Assembly (NCBI GenBank): GCA_002423145.1
Contig: DIUU01000013.1
Coordinates: forward strand, 75,336-139,335
Reading direction: 5' to 3'
Length of the DNA stretch: 64,000 nt
From: Acholeplasmataceae bacterium UBA6150
Lineage (GTDB): Bacteria; Bacillota_I; Bacilli_A; Acholeplasmatales; UBA5453
The notes under the pieces are model-generated. The model did not search any database. It saw only the letters and a list, made by a program, of their open reading frames with translations, and was not told the DNA's origin. Below, piece after piece: positions 26,610 through 35,704 of the stretch. Every line of letters starts with the position of its first letter. Positions within the stretch are counted from its first letter, which is position 1. Both the position numbers and the translations under genes were made by a program.

Positions 26610-27038
26610 CTAGATCTTTCCAACTACGTTGATTTTGTTTAAAATGCGGAATAAAGTTTTGGTATCTTGTTCGCCAAGATGTTTCATCAACTTTTGAATG
26701 CGTGCATAATAAACTTCTTGGACGCTTTCAACAAAAGCTTGTCCCTTTTCAGTCAAAAGTACATACGTAACGCGGTGATCTGATTTAGAGTCCCTACGTG
26801 CTAAGTAGCCATCTTCCACAAGCTTGTTCATCTTGTGAGTGATTGCTGGTAATGTGACCTTTAAACGTTTTGCGATAGCAGATGGCTTTATCCCCGTTGG
26901 ATCACCAAATGCGACTGAGAATAGTAGTGTGATATCCGCATCACTCAAAGCGTACTTTTTGTGACGATAAATTCCACTCTTTCTGAGTCCTTGCAATGCT
27001 CTTTCAAAGTCTTGTGCAAAAACTAATTTTTCGTTCAT
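26610..27038 (-). CDS. MarR-family transcriptional regulator
   Basis: 142 residues. A winged-helix core follows the MarR plan: dimerisation helices at both ends, a recognition helix in AIAKRLKVTLPAITHKMNKL, and a wing DSKSDHRVTYVLLTEKG. The monocistronic gene has its own promoter, spanned by an inverted repeat that is a candidate autoregulatory site. The ligand and regulon are unknown. Firmicute FabT and other small MarR proteins are similar in size, but there are no fatty-acid genes nearby to support that. Confidence 0.85.
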   Translation of the reverse strand: MNEKLVFAQDFERALQGLRKSGIYRHKKYALSDADITLLFSVAFGDPTGIKPSAIAKRLKVTLPAITHKMNKLVEDGYLARRDSKSDHRVTYVLLTEKGQAFVESVQEVYYARIQKLMKHLGEQDTKTLFRILNKINVVGKI

Positions 27039-27051
27039 AGTAATTCCCCCC

Positions 27052-27097
27052 TTACTAATACACTATCATTATAGCGTTTTTTTTAGTAAAATGTAAA
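27052..27097 (-). promoter_or_regulatory. Promoter with flanking inverted repeat upstream of the MarR gene
   Basis: Minus-strand -35 TTTACA (27097-27092) and -10 TATAAT (27073-27068) separated by 18 bases. Arms TTACTAA (27089-27083 side) and TTAGTAA (27058-27052 side) form an inverted repeat around the -10, suggesting an operator for the MarR protein itself. Confidence 0.6.
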
Positions 27098-27190
27098 GAA
27101 TAAGTAATCAGATGTCATTAAAATTTAAAAATTCACATCTTTTAAAAACAAAAGCACTCGAATAGGTTACTTTCGAGTGCATTCTTATAA

Positions 27191-27829
27191 TCATATGAGC
27201 AAATCTATTATTTCGCTTAAGTATGAGATTTTGAGACCAAAAACTTGTTTTTTATGTCCATTTGCTTTATTAAAGTTGCGTTTTAAAATAGCCATTTGAT
27301 TTTCATAGTAAGCTAAAGCATTTTTTTTATTTTTCAACATTGGACCCACAAATAGATCTTTCTCATTTAAAATCATATGTCCTTTTTCACATACGATGAT
27401 GACATAATGAAATTTATCAAAAACAGTTATTTCATCGACGATTTTATATTGATTATTGGATAAGTACAATCTTAGCTCATCCACATGATTATTGACTTGT
27501 AAAATATACTTTTTAGCCGGGGTGTGGGACTGACTCAAAATATTTTTTGCCAAATGCATGCCCATACCTGCGATCAGTACCCCATCGTAGGTATCTTCGA
27601 TGTTTTTGAACCCATCACTGAGAACTACTTTGATCTCATTACTTAACCCTGAATTCATCACATTACGGCGGGCATTTTCAAGGGGTTTAGGATTCACATC
27701 ACAAGCGATTGCTTTATGGATGTAGCCTTTTTGAATGGCATCAATGACGACATAGCCATGGTCTGTACCGATGTCTAAAAGTGTATCGATGCCTTGAGTC
27801 AACTGGCTAAGTGCTTCGATTCTAGTCAT
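27191..27829 (-). CDS. trmK: tRNA (adenine22-N1)-methyltransferase TrmK
   Basis: 212 residues. The SAM site is LLDIGTDHGYVVIDAIQKG followed by AIACDVNPKPLENARRN, and the catalytic block GVLIAGMGMHLAKNIL matches TrmK/YqfN. It methylates N1 of A22 in tRNAs such as those for Ser and Leu. In Firmicutes it lies immediately downstream of rpoD, and here its start overlaps the rpoD stop by one base. Confidence 0.9.
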   Translation of the reverse strand: MTRIEALSQLTQGIDTLLDIGTDHGYVVIDAIQKGYIHKAIACDVNPKPLENARRNVMNSGLSNEIKVVLSDGFKNIEDTYDGVLIAGMGMHLAKNILSQSHTPAKKYILQVNNHVDELRLYLSNNQYKIVDEITVFDKFHYVIIVCEKGHMILNEKDLFVGPMLKNKKNALAYYENQMAILKRNFNKANGHKKQVFGLKISYLSEIIDLLI

Positions 27830-29106
27830 TATTTGCGGGTTAAGTTGAAGTCTTTGAGCTTCTTTTGACGGCTTGGTTGTCTCAATTTACGTAATGCCTT
27901 GGATTCGATTTGACGAATTCTTTCTCTGGTTACACCAAATTCTTTACCGACTTCTTCAAGGGTATGGGTTTTTCCATCCAATAAGCCATAACGCAATCTC
28001 AATACTTTTTCTTCACGGTCTGTTAAGGTTTCTAAAACTTCATCTAGTGTCCTTTTAACCATTTCTTGAACAGTATATTCATACGGATTTAGTGCAGTAG
28101 GATCGGAGATAAAATCACCTAAAGATGAATCTTCTTCTTCACCTACAGGGGCTTCGAGTGAGATGGGTTCTTGAGCAATCTTTTGGATGGCTTGAACACG
28201 TTCTGCTGTGATGCCCATACGTTCACCAATTTCTTCTGGGGACGGTTCGCGAGATAATTCTTGGACCAATTGTCTTTGAATACGAACCAATTTATTGATG
28301 GTTTCAACCATATGTACTGGAATACGAATGGTTCTCGCTTGGTCAGCGACCGCTCTGGTGATGGCTTGGCGAATCCACCAAGTTGCGTAGGTGGAAAACT
28401 TGAATCCTTTTTCGTGGTCAAATTTATCAACAGCGCGCATTAGACCCATGTTACCTTCTTGAATCAGGTCTAAAAATAGCATACCTCTACCCACATAGCG
28501 TTTCGCAATCGAAACGACCAGGCGGTAATTGGCTTCAACCAAACGGTTTTTCGCATAAATGGCATCTTCAACCATATTTTCAAGTTGTAATCGTTCTTCT
28601 TCAGGGATGTCGACTTGATCATTTTTCATGTCATCTAACTGTTCTTGAGCAAATCTACCATTGTTCACACGAACAGCCAAATTGACTTCTTCATCGCTGT
28701 TTAATAGTGGAATACGACCGATTTCTTTTAAGTACATGCGTACAGGGTCATCGACCTTAATCGAAGATGGTAAAGATTCAATGTTTAAAAGTTCTTCTTC
28801 TTTGATATCTTCGATTTCAAGCGATGATAACGAAAGTTGGTCAAAATCAATATCTTCATCGATATCGTCTTCTTCATCATCCAATTCATGAACTTCGTTG
28901 ATTACAGGGACTTCTACGTCATCTAGAATGTCTTCTTCGACTTCTAAATTCATGATATCGATATCCTCATCGAGTAAGGCTGCCTCTATGGCCAAATAAT
29001 CTGCAGTCCCAAAAGCAGCGTGCTTCGTGACGTCGCTAAAGTTTACCTCGTTGTTATTCTTTTTGCCGATTTTGATTAAATCAGCAATGACTTTTTCTAA
29101 ATTCAT
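27829..29106 (-). CDS. rpoD: Primary RNA polymerase sigma factor RpoD/SigA
   Basis: 425 residues. A region 1.1-like start, an acidic segment (about 60-100), region 1.2 (VRMYLKEIGRIPLL), region 2 (RYVGRGMLFLDLIQEGNMGL and FSTYATWWIRQAITRAVADQ), region 3 and region 4 with GVTRERIRQIESKALRKLR. This is the housekeeping type that reads TTGACA/TATAAT promoters, like several seen in this window. It follows dnaG and a second sigma factor and precedes trmK. Confidence 0.95.
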   Translation of the reverse strand: MNLEKVIADLIKIGKKNNNEVNFSDVTKHAAFGTADYLAIEAALLDEDIDIMNLEVEEDILDDVEVPVINEVHELDDEEDDIDEDIDFDQLSLSSLEIEDIKEEELLNIESLPSSIKVDDPVRMYLKEIGRIPLLNSDEEVNLAVRVNNGRFAQEQLDDMKNDQVDIPEEERLQLENMVEDAIYAKNRLVEANYRLVVSIAKRYVGRGMLFLDLIQEGNMGLMRAVDKFDHEKGFKFSTYATWWIRQAITRAVADQARTIRIPVHMVETINKLVRIQRQLVQELSREPSPEEIGERMGITAERVQAIQKIAQEPISLEAPVGEEEDSSLGDFISDPTALNPYEYTVQEMVKRTLDEVLETLTDREEKVLRLRYGLLDGKTHTLEEVGKEFGVTRERIRQIESKALRKLRQPSRQKKLKDFNLTRK

Positions 29107-29120
29107 GTGTTAACTCCTTA

Positions 29121-30194
29121 TCATTTGAGCAATTTATGGGTTTGACGAAGGGTTGCCAAACTTTTTGAGATGATTTGTCGAATGCGCTCTCTGGTGAGAC
29201 CCATGAGATTACCGATTTCTTCTAACGTGTAGTATTTACCGTCGTGTAAACCAAAGCGATAACGCATGACCTGTTCATCTCGAGGTCCGAGTTGTTTCAA
29301 CAGCAATGAAATGTGCTCTTTTTCTTTCATTGCCATATAGGACTCTTCAGGATTCATGACATTGGAGGCAATAAAATCTGCCAGTGTCGCGTCCTCCTCA
29401 GTACCCACCGATTTATCTAGAGATACCACTTCTTGAGATAGTTGCTCGTAAGAAGCTAACTTTTCAATGGTAATCCCTAAAGCTTCCGCCACTTCTTCAT
29501 CCGAAGGGTTTCGATTCAGTTTGGTTCTGAGTTCATTTTTAATTCGAACCATACGATTCAAGTTCTCAACTAAATGAACTGGAATTCGGATGGTCTTGGA
29601 TTGTTTGGCAATCGCACGTGATATCGATTGTTTAATCCACCATGTTGCGTAGGTAGAAAATCGATTGCCCATGCGATAATCAAATTTGTCTGCGGCTTTC
29701 ATCAAGCCCATGGTACCCTCTTGAATGAGGTCAAGCATTTCCATTTTACCATCGGATTTTTTTGCGATGGAAACGACCAAACGAAGATTGGAGAGAATCA
29801 AGCGATTTTTCGCTTCAACTGCAATCCCTATCGTCTTTTGGCGTTCTTTTTCAAGCAATGGATCTGCTAAGACACCCAAAGCCATGGCATCGTGGCCCAT
29901 GAATACTTTCTTGGTGATGTCTTTTTCTTCCTCAGGGGTTAATAGTTTAATTTCACCCATCTCTTTTAAATAGCGATGGTAATTATCGGTTGGTTTATCA
30001 ACCGTTGTATCAATCAGCGGGATGAATTCTTCATCGTACGTAATCTCATACCCTGCATGGTCTAACGCTTTTTTGATTTCATCGAATTCATGGTCTTCTA
30101 GTTCTGTCAATTCTAAGACGTCATTGAGTGGTACCTTTTTTGTATCTTTGTAGGTGTTTAGAAAGGCTTCAATCCATTCATAGTTAGGGGTCAT
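29121..30194 (-). CDS. Second primary-type sigma-70 factor
   Basis: 357 residues, a full-length paralogue of the rpoD product 14 bases downstream. It has a short N-terminal domain, region 1.2 (NYHRYLKEMGEIKLL), region 2.4 (FSTYATWWIKQSISRAIAKQ, TIRIPVHLVENLNRM), region 3 (NPSDEEVAEALGIT) and region 4 (GLTRERIRQIISKSLATLRQ). The acidic stretch of RpoD is missing. It overlaps dnaG by four bases, so it is translated with it. The promoter-reading residues look conserved, so it probably recognises primary-type promoters, perhaps as a group-2 factor (inference). Confidence 0.9.
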   Translation of the reverse strand: MTPNYEWIEAFLNTYKDTKKVPLNDVLELTELEDHEFDEIKKALDHAGYEITYDEEFIPLIDTTVDKPTDNYHRYLKEMGEIKLLTPEEEKDITKKVFMGHDAMALGVLADPLLEKERQKTIGIAVEAKNRLILSNLRLVVSIAKKSDGKMEMLDLIQEGTMGLMKAADKFDYRMGNRFSTYATWWIKQSISRAIAKQSKTIRIPVHLVENLNRMVRIKNELRTKLNRNPSDEEVAEALGITIEKLASYEQLSQEVVSLDKSVGTEEDATLADFIASNVMNPEESYMAMKEKEHISLLLKQLGPRDEQVMRYRFGLHDGKYYTLEEIGNLMGLTRERIRQIISKSLATLRQTHKLLK

Positions 30195-31957
30195 GTGTTC
30201 ACCTTACCTTTTTGCATCGCATTCTTGATTTGCTTTTGTTGTTCAACGAGGTTGGTTTTGGTGTATGCCTCGTCTTCGTTTTTAATCGCTTCAAGGATTT
30301 GATGATACTGTTTTTCAAGGGTTATTGATTGCATGGTATGAATCAGTTGCGTGATGTTTTCTTCTGTATATTGGGGATCAATTTGCCAATGAATCGATTT
30401 GACTACTTTATTATCTAAAGCCAGATTGTATTCTGGTGATAACATGCTTTTAAATGTATTCAAATCAAAGATATCGTATTGCTTATAATAGCCTAACATC
30501 AGACTGGCTCTTAACTTCAATAGTTCGATGTCCGCAACAAATTCTGAGCCTAAGGCTTGATCAATCCGAATCGCTTGATCATAATCCTTGGTCATGGCAA
30601 TGAATAATTGGATTTCGGCTGTATAGAACTTTTTTAACGATTTGTTAATGACAAGTTGAGGTTTCGGCAACACAAGTTTTTGATCTGGTGTTCCGAAATT
30701 GGTTTCTTTGGGCATCACTGAATCATAGGATGAACCAATATCCTCTGCCAACCGTTTATAATAAATTTCTTGGATACTTTGATCCTTAAACTTGAGCATT
30801 TTTTTAACGCGTTGTTTAAATTCTTTGATATCGTTTGAGTTTTTTAAATCGAGTCCTTTTTTGTGAAAGTCATAACTGAATACCAACGGATCGATGGTTT
30901 GTTTAAATGCCTTTTGATACGATTCAGGTCCGTATTTTTTTAAGTAATCATCGGGGTCCAAGCCGTCTTTAAGTGATACGATATCGACACGTAACTTGGC
31001 TTCTTCCAAGGTTGGGATGGCCTTCATGGTTGCTTGTTGACCGGCTTTATCACCATCATAGGCAATGATTACGTCTTGAGTTACCTGTTTAAGCAGTTGG
31101 GCATGCTTCGTTGTCAATGCTGTACCCATGGTGGCCACTGCGTTACCTAAGCCACTCTTATATGAGGCGATGACATCAAAGAACCCTTCATAAAGTATAA
31201 CCTTTTTTTGCATTCTTATGTCTCTTGATGCTTGAAATAGATGGTATAAGACTTCGCCTTTCTTGAATATCTTGGTTTCAGGCGTATTCAAATACTTCAC
31301 TGGGTCATCTTCAAGTGCGCGGCCAGAGAAGCCTACAACCCGACCAAAAGGGTCATGAATCGGAAATGTCACACGTTTAATCATGAGATCATAATATGAC
31401 CCATCTTCACGTTGTTTAACCAACCCAAGTTCAATCATCATGGTGGGGTCAAATCCCTTATTCTTCAATATTTGATACAATGCATCCTTTTCTTTAGGTG
31501 CTAAACCAATCGAAAAGTGTGCGATGTCTTCTGCGGTTAATCCACGTTTTTCAAGATAGCTTAAGGCAGTTTTACCGTAAGCTGAATTGTTTAAGTAATA
31601 CGTATAAAATATCGAAGCTTCTTGCATGAGTTCATGTTCTTTTAAGGTTGGATTTAAAACAACCTCAACATCCACTTCAATCCCTAATGGGATGGCCAAT
31701 GCTTTTACAGCTTCAGGAAATGATACATTCTTAATCTTTTGATAAAAAGTGATGGGTGAACCACCTTCTCCACAGGCCATACATTTGGCCAAATGTTTTT
31801 CGGGTGATACCGAAAAGGATGGGCTCTTGTCATCGTGAAATGGACATTGTCCCATATAGTTCTTTCCTTTTTTAACCAAGTTCACATAAGGACTGACTAA
31901 GGCAACGATGTCGGTCTTTTCATTAATTTCATCGATAATATGACGGTCAATCGGCAT
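30191..31957 (-). CDS. dnaG: DNA primase
   Basis: 588 residues from ATG 31957, which has AAGGAGG upstream; a longer frame would run into glyS. Zinc-binding domain CPFH...CMAC near the N-terminus, TOPRIM domain with YEGFFDVIASYKSGLGNAV and YDGDKAGQQA, and a C-terminal helicase-binding region. It makes RNA primers at the fork. Placement between glyS and the two sigma genes follows the Firmicute macromolecular-synthesis arrangement. Confidence 0.95.
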   Translation of the reverse strand: MPIDRHIIDEINEKTDIVALVSPYVNLVKKGKNYMGQCPFHDDKSPSFSVSPEKHLAKCMACGEGGSPITFYQKIKNVSFPEAVKALAIPLGIEVDVEVVLNPTLKEHELMQEASIFYTYYLNNSAYGKTALSYLEKRGLTAEDIAHFSIGLAPKEKDALYQILKNKGFDPTMMIELGLVKQREDGSYYDLMIKRVTFPIHDPFGRVVGFSGRALEDDPVKYLNTPETKIFKKGEVLYHLFQASRDIRMQKKVILYEGFFDVIASYKSGLGNAVATMGTALTTKHAQLLKQVTQDVIIAYDGDKAGQQATMKAIPTLEEAKLRVDIVSLKDGLDPDDYLKKYGPESYQKAFKQTIDPLVFSYDFHKKGLDLKNSNDIKEFKQRVKKMLKFKDQSIQEIYYKRLAEDIGSSYDSVMPKETNFGTPDQKLVLPKPQLVINKSLKKFYTAEIQLFIAMTKDYDQAIRIDQALGSEFVADIELLKLRASLMLGYYKQYDIFDLNTFKSMLSPEYNLALDNKVVKSIHWQIDPQYTEENITQLIHTMQSITLEKQYHQILEAIKNEDEAYTKTNLVEQQKQIKNAMQKGKVNT

Positions 31958-31979
31958 AAAAAGACCTCCTTCGTACGTG

Positions 31980-33353
31980 TTATAAAGCGGTTTTTTCAAG
32001 AATGAATGCTTTGAGTTCAGACACTGAAATTCGGGTTTGAGCCATAGAATCTCTTTCACGTACGGTGACGGTTTGATTTTCTAATGTCTCATCATCGATG
32101 GTAACACAAAATGGGGTACCAATTTGGTCTTGTCTACGGTAACGTTTACCGATATTTTGTGTTTCATCATACGTAGCTTGGGTGAATTTTGAAACACGAT
32201 CTAATAAATCTAATGCGTATTGATCATGTTTTTTCTTGATGAGTGGTAATATCGCCACTTGATATGGTGCCAATGCTGGATGAATATGAAGGACTTCACG
32301 AATTTGTCCATCGGCCAACACTTCTTCTTCATAACTTTCTGTTAGGATTGCCATCAGCAAACGCTCTACACCAAGGGATGGTTCAATGACGTATGGTAAA
32401 TACTTTTCATTGGTATCTGGGTCAAGGTATTCGAGGTTTTCTTTAGATTGTGTTTGATGGGCATTTAAGTCAAAGTCAGTTCGAGAAGCAATCCCCCACA
32501 ATTCATCAAATCCCCAAGGGAAACGATAAAGAACGTCGGTAGTCGCGTTCGAATAATGAGATAATTCTTCTTGTGCATGGTCATGAAGCTCTAAGTTCCC
32601 ACGCTTTAGACCCAATGTTTGTAAGAATTCAACGGCGTAAGAACGCCAGTAATTGAACCACTCGATTTCAGTCCCGGGTTTACAAAAGAATTCTAATTCC
32701 ATTTGTTCAAACTCGCGGGTTCTAAAGATGAAGTTTCCTGGTGTAATTTCATTTCGGAAGGATTTCCCTACTTGGCAAACCCCAAATGGCACTTTTTTAC
32801 GGGTAGTTCGTTGAATATTCTTGAAGTTAATGAAGATACCTTGTGCAGTTTCAGGTCTTAAATACACCGTATTACCGGCACTTTCAGTCACACCTTGACT
32901 GGTTTTAAACATCAAGTTAAATGACTTGATTTCAGTCCAGTTGACTTTACCACAATTTGGACAGACGACTTTTTCAGTCATCATATAACTGTGAAGTTGT
33001 TCATGTGACCATGAACTTGGATTGACTGTATTAGAGGTATGTTCTTCAATCAATTTGTCTGCACGATGTCTGGTATTACAGCTCTTACATTCGGTGAGTG
33101 GATCAGAAAAACCACCGACGTGTCCACTGGCAACCCACACTTGTGAATTCATCAAAATGGAAGAATCGAGTAAAACGTTGTAGCGATTTTCATCGTGAAA
33201 TTTTTTAAGCCATGCTTTTTTAATGTTGTTTTTAAGTAAACTGCCTAATGGACCATAATCCCACGTATTGGCAAGCCCACCATACAATTCGGAACCTTGG
33301 AATATAAATCCCGTGGCTTTTGCATATGTTACTAATTTTTCTAAACTGATCAT
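31980..33353 (-). CDS. glyS: Glycyl-tRNA synthetase, dimeric type
   Basis: 457 residues, the single-chain class II form used by Mollicutes and Bacilli relatives. N-terminal GFIFQGSELYGGLANTWDYG, cysteine pairs CKSC and CPNC of a zinc insertion, motif 2 (SFRNEITPGNFIFRTREFEQ), motif 3 region with PSLGVERLLMAIL, and an anticodon-binding C-terminus. A GAGAGGG site precedes the ATG. It lies between recO and dnaG. Confidence 0.95.
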   Translation of the reverse strand: MISLEKLVTYAKATGFIFQGSELYGGLANTWDYGPLGSLLKNNIKKAWLKKFHDENRYNVLLDSSILMNSQVWVASGHVGGFSDPLTECKSCNTRHRADKLIEEHTSNTVNPSSWSHEQLHSYMMTEKVVCPNCGKVNWTEIKSFNLMFKTSQGVTESAGNTVYLRPETAQGIFINFKNIQRTTRKKVPFGVCQVGKSFRNEITPGNFIFRTREFEQMELEFFCKPGTEIEWFNYWRSYAVEFLQTLGLKRGNLELHDHAQEELSHYSNATTDVLYRFPWGFDELWGIASRTDFDLNAHQTQSKENLEYLDPDTNEKYLPYVIEPSLGVERLLMAILTESYEEEVLADGQIREVLHIHPALAPYQVAILPLIKKKHDQYALDLLDRVSKFTQATYDETQNIGKRYRRQDQIGTPFCVTIDDETLENQTVTVRERDSMAQTRISVSELKAFILEKTAL

Positions 33354-33363
33354 AGGACCCTCT

Positions 33364-34017
33364 CTATTCTTTTAAGCCTTTGATATCGTAGTCCATGTGA
33401 TAACGATAAAAGGTCTTGATAAAATGTTCAATGTGTTTAATCTGGTTTAATTCAATCTCAAGCATGTCGCCTGATTTATAGAAATATAGGGCAGCTAACG
33501 TGATTGTCGTCTCTATATCCATATCGGCATAGTCACCATCATGAGTGGTAGTTACTGAAGCATTTTTGATGGAAAATCCTGTTGGGTTTTCTCCAACAAA
33601 ATTCAAACGATAACCCAAGGCAAACAATAATTTTAATGTGAAAATCAAATAGCCAAAGGGGTGTTTAAGCGCTTCAATCGCCAGTGCATAGACTTTATCA
33701 TGGTCGATATCGCTCGTTATTAAATGGTCGATGATTTCTAAAATAATCGACTGTTTTGATAATTTAATGTAATCCGTTTTCAATTCATCAAACCCATCGA
33801 TATACCGTGCTTGAGCCAAGGCAAACATGTCTTTTTCATGGTAACTGAATTCAATTTCAGTCAGGTATTGAGCAAGAACACGATACTCATGTTTATAACT
33901 TTTAACACCGTTAGCAACCAAAGTCACTTTGCCTAGTGGCGAATAAACATAGAGCAACTTACTCGACTCTTTATAATCTTGGGTTTTATAGATTAACCCT
34001 TTAGTTATGGTTGTCAT
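33364..34017 (-). CDS. recO: DNA repair protein RecO
   Basis: 217 residues. An N-terminal OB fold (TKGLIYKTQDYKESSKLLYV, SPLGKVTLVANGVKS) is followed by the helical RecO domain. RecO loads RecA onto SSB-coated DNA. The four zinc-binding cysteines of typical RecO are absent; the chain contains no cysteine at all. Its start overlaps the end of era, and the ATG has no clear Shine-Dalgarno site, so coupling is likely. Confidence 0.88.
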   Translation of the reverse strand: MTTITKGLIYKTQDYKESSKLLYVYSPLGKVTLVANGVKSYKHEYRVLAQYLTEIEFSYHEKDMFALAQARYIDGFDELKTDYIKLSKQSIILEIIDHLITSDIDHDKVYALAIEALKHPFGYLIFTLKLLFALGYRLNFVGENPTGFSIKNASVTTTHDGDYADMDIETTITLAALYFYKSGDMLEIELNQIKHIEHFIKTFYRYHMDYDIKGLKE

Positions 34018-34894
34018 AGCCAAATGATTTTAAATCAGACGGTCGATTTCGCCAATCTTTTTTTACTTTAACCCATAGAATTAAATGGATTTTGGTATCG
34101 AGTATTTTATTGATTTCTAATCTGGCTTCGGTGCCGATTTGTTTCAACATGTCGCCACCCTTACCAATTAGAATTTGTTTTTGTGAGTTGCGTTCAACCA
34201 CGATGGTTGCGTGAACTTCATAAACCCCTTGATTCATCTCGGTGTGTTCAATGATGACAGCGACCGCATGCGGGACCTCTTCTTGGGTATGGAATAACAC
34301 TTTTTCACGAATGATTTCTGACATCAGTTGAAAATCACTTTGATCGGTCAGTTCTTCACTTGAAAATAATGGATAGCCTACAGGTAATCTGGTAATCAAT
34401 TCTTCGATTAAATGTTCCAAATTCTTGCTTTCTTTGGCTGAGATTGGGAAATAGCCAGCAAACGGATAGGCATTCAAATAGCTGATGATGATTTTATCGA
34501 TGTCCAATTTGGATTTCAGCATATCGATTTTATTGATGACCAAATAGACTGGGGATGTGATGCCTTGAAACAAACGGATGACATGGTCCTCCGCGAGTCC
34601 TTTTTCTTGATCAACCATAAATAAGACTGCGTCCATGCCATCGATCGATGACGTGGCTGTTTGATCGAGAATACGACCCAACTCATGTTTTGGTTTGTGA
34701 ATCCCAGGGGTATCGACAAATACCATTTGATAGTCATCTGTTGTTTTGATACCCAAAATACGGTTCCGTGTGGTTTGTGGTTTAGGGGAAGTAATCGCAA
34801 TTTTTTTACCTATGATGGCATTCAAAAATGTCGATTTACCTACATTAGGCCGGCCCACGATGCTGATGAATCCACTCCTAAAATTAGTTTTCAT
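34001..34894 (-). CDS. era: GTPase Era
   Basis: 297 residues from ATG 34894, giving the usual N-terminus MKTNFRSGFISIVGRPNVGK; longer frames extend into cdd. G1 GRPNVGKSTFLN, G3 VDTPGIHKPKHELG, G4 NKIDM, and a C-terminal KH domain (QKQILIGKGGDMLKQIG). Era binds the 16S rRNA 3' end in 30S assembly. It is followed by recO and preceded by cdd and ybeY, as in Firmicutes. Confidence 0.95.
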   Translation of the reverse strand: MKTNFRSGFISIVGRPNVGKSTFLNAIIGKKIAITSPKPQTTRNRILGIKTTDDYQMVFVDTPGIHKPKHELGRILDQTATSSIDGMDAVLFMVDQEKGLAEDHVIRLFQGITSPVYLVINKIDMLKSKLDIDKIIISYLNAYPFAGYFPISAKESKNLEHLIEELITRLPVGYPLFSSEELTDQSDFQLMSEIIREKVLFHTQEEVPHAVAVIIEHTEMNQGVYEVHATIVVERNSQKQILIGKGGDMLKQIGTEARLEINKILDTKIHLILWVKVKKDWRNRPSDLKSFGYDNHN

Positions 34895-35291
34895 GGTGTT
34901 CAATTTCATCGAATGCGTAAGGTAATAACTCACGGATGGAAGTTTCTTTTATTTTACCTGTCAGGTTAGACAGTAAAATCGGGGTATTTTTTGGTAATAA
35001 TTCATTCATGACTTGTCGACATGCGCCACAAGGACTGATTGGGTTGAGTGTATCGCCTGTAATCGCCATCATCACAATATCGTCTCTTCGATAACCCAGA
35101 CTGTAGGCTTGAAATAGGGCACTGCGTTCTGCACAATTGGATAACCCAAAGGATGCATTTTCAATATTCGCACCGTGAATGACTTTACCATCGGTCATCA
35201 ATAGTGCTGCCCCAACACCAAATTTCGAATAAGGTGAGTAAGTTTGTTTCCTAGCCAAAATGGCTTCATGTACCAATTGTTCTTTTGTCAT
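34884..35291 (-). CDS. cdd: Cytidine deaminase
   Basis: 135 residues. Zinc site: NCAERSALF (Cys, catalytic Glu) and SPCGACRQVM. Deaminates cytidine and deoxycytidine to uridine forms. With deoD, deoC, thyA and the Nup-like importer it fits nucleoside salvage. Start and end both overlap neighbouring genes (ybeY and era). Confidence 0.95.
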   Translation of the reverse strand: MTKEQLVHEAILARKQTYSPYSKFGVGAALLMTDGKVIHGANIENASFGLSNCAERSALFQAYSLGYRRDDIVMMAITGDTLNPISPCGACRQVMNELLPKNTPILLSNLTGKIKETSIRELLPYAFDEIEHHEN

Positions 35292-35704
35292 GAGGATTTC
35301 CTTTCCAATGAAGCCTGTTTTAATATGGCTTCTTGTTTTTCAAACATTATTTTTTCTTTTGATTCGGTGTGGTGATCATAACCGAGTAAATGAAGATACC
35401 CATGAACCGCAAGAAAACCAATTTCACGTTCTATGGAATGACCATAATCGATGGCTTGTTCTTTTGCACGGTCCAAACAGATAAATATGTCACCAATATA
35501 ATCGTCTTCCTGATCTGGAAAACTGATCACATCGGTTACTTTATCGATATCTCGGTAATTTCGATTCATTTCTTGGATTTGTTCTTTGGTAAGAAATACA
35601 ATATTCATTTCATGCTTTTCATGAATGAATCCAAAGATTTGAATAATCAACGATTCAGCACTTTCTGTATTCTCAGAGGTTTGATTAAAAAATTGAATGT
35701 CCAT
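35288..35704 (-). CDS. ybeY: Endoribonuclease YbeY
   Basis: 138 residues. The zinc motif HxxxHxxGxDH is seen as HGYLHLLGYDH near the C-terminus, preceded by RNYRDIDKVTDVISFP. YbeY takes part in 16S rRNA maturation and rRNA quality control. Located between phoH and cdd, the normal Firmicute order, with four-base overlap to cdd and a one-base overlap to phoH. Confidence 0.94.
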   Translation of the reverse strand: MDIQFFNQTSENTESAESLIIQIFGFIHEKHEMNIVFLTKEQIQEMNRNYRDIDKVTDVISFPDQEDDYIGDIFICLDRAKEQAIDYGHSIEREIGFLAVHGYLHLLGYDHHTESKEKIMFEKQEAILKQASLERKSS

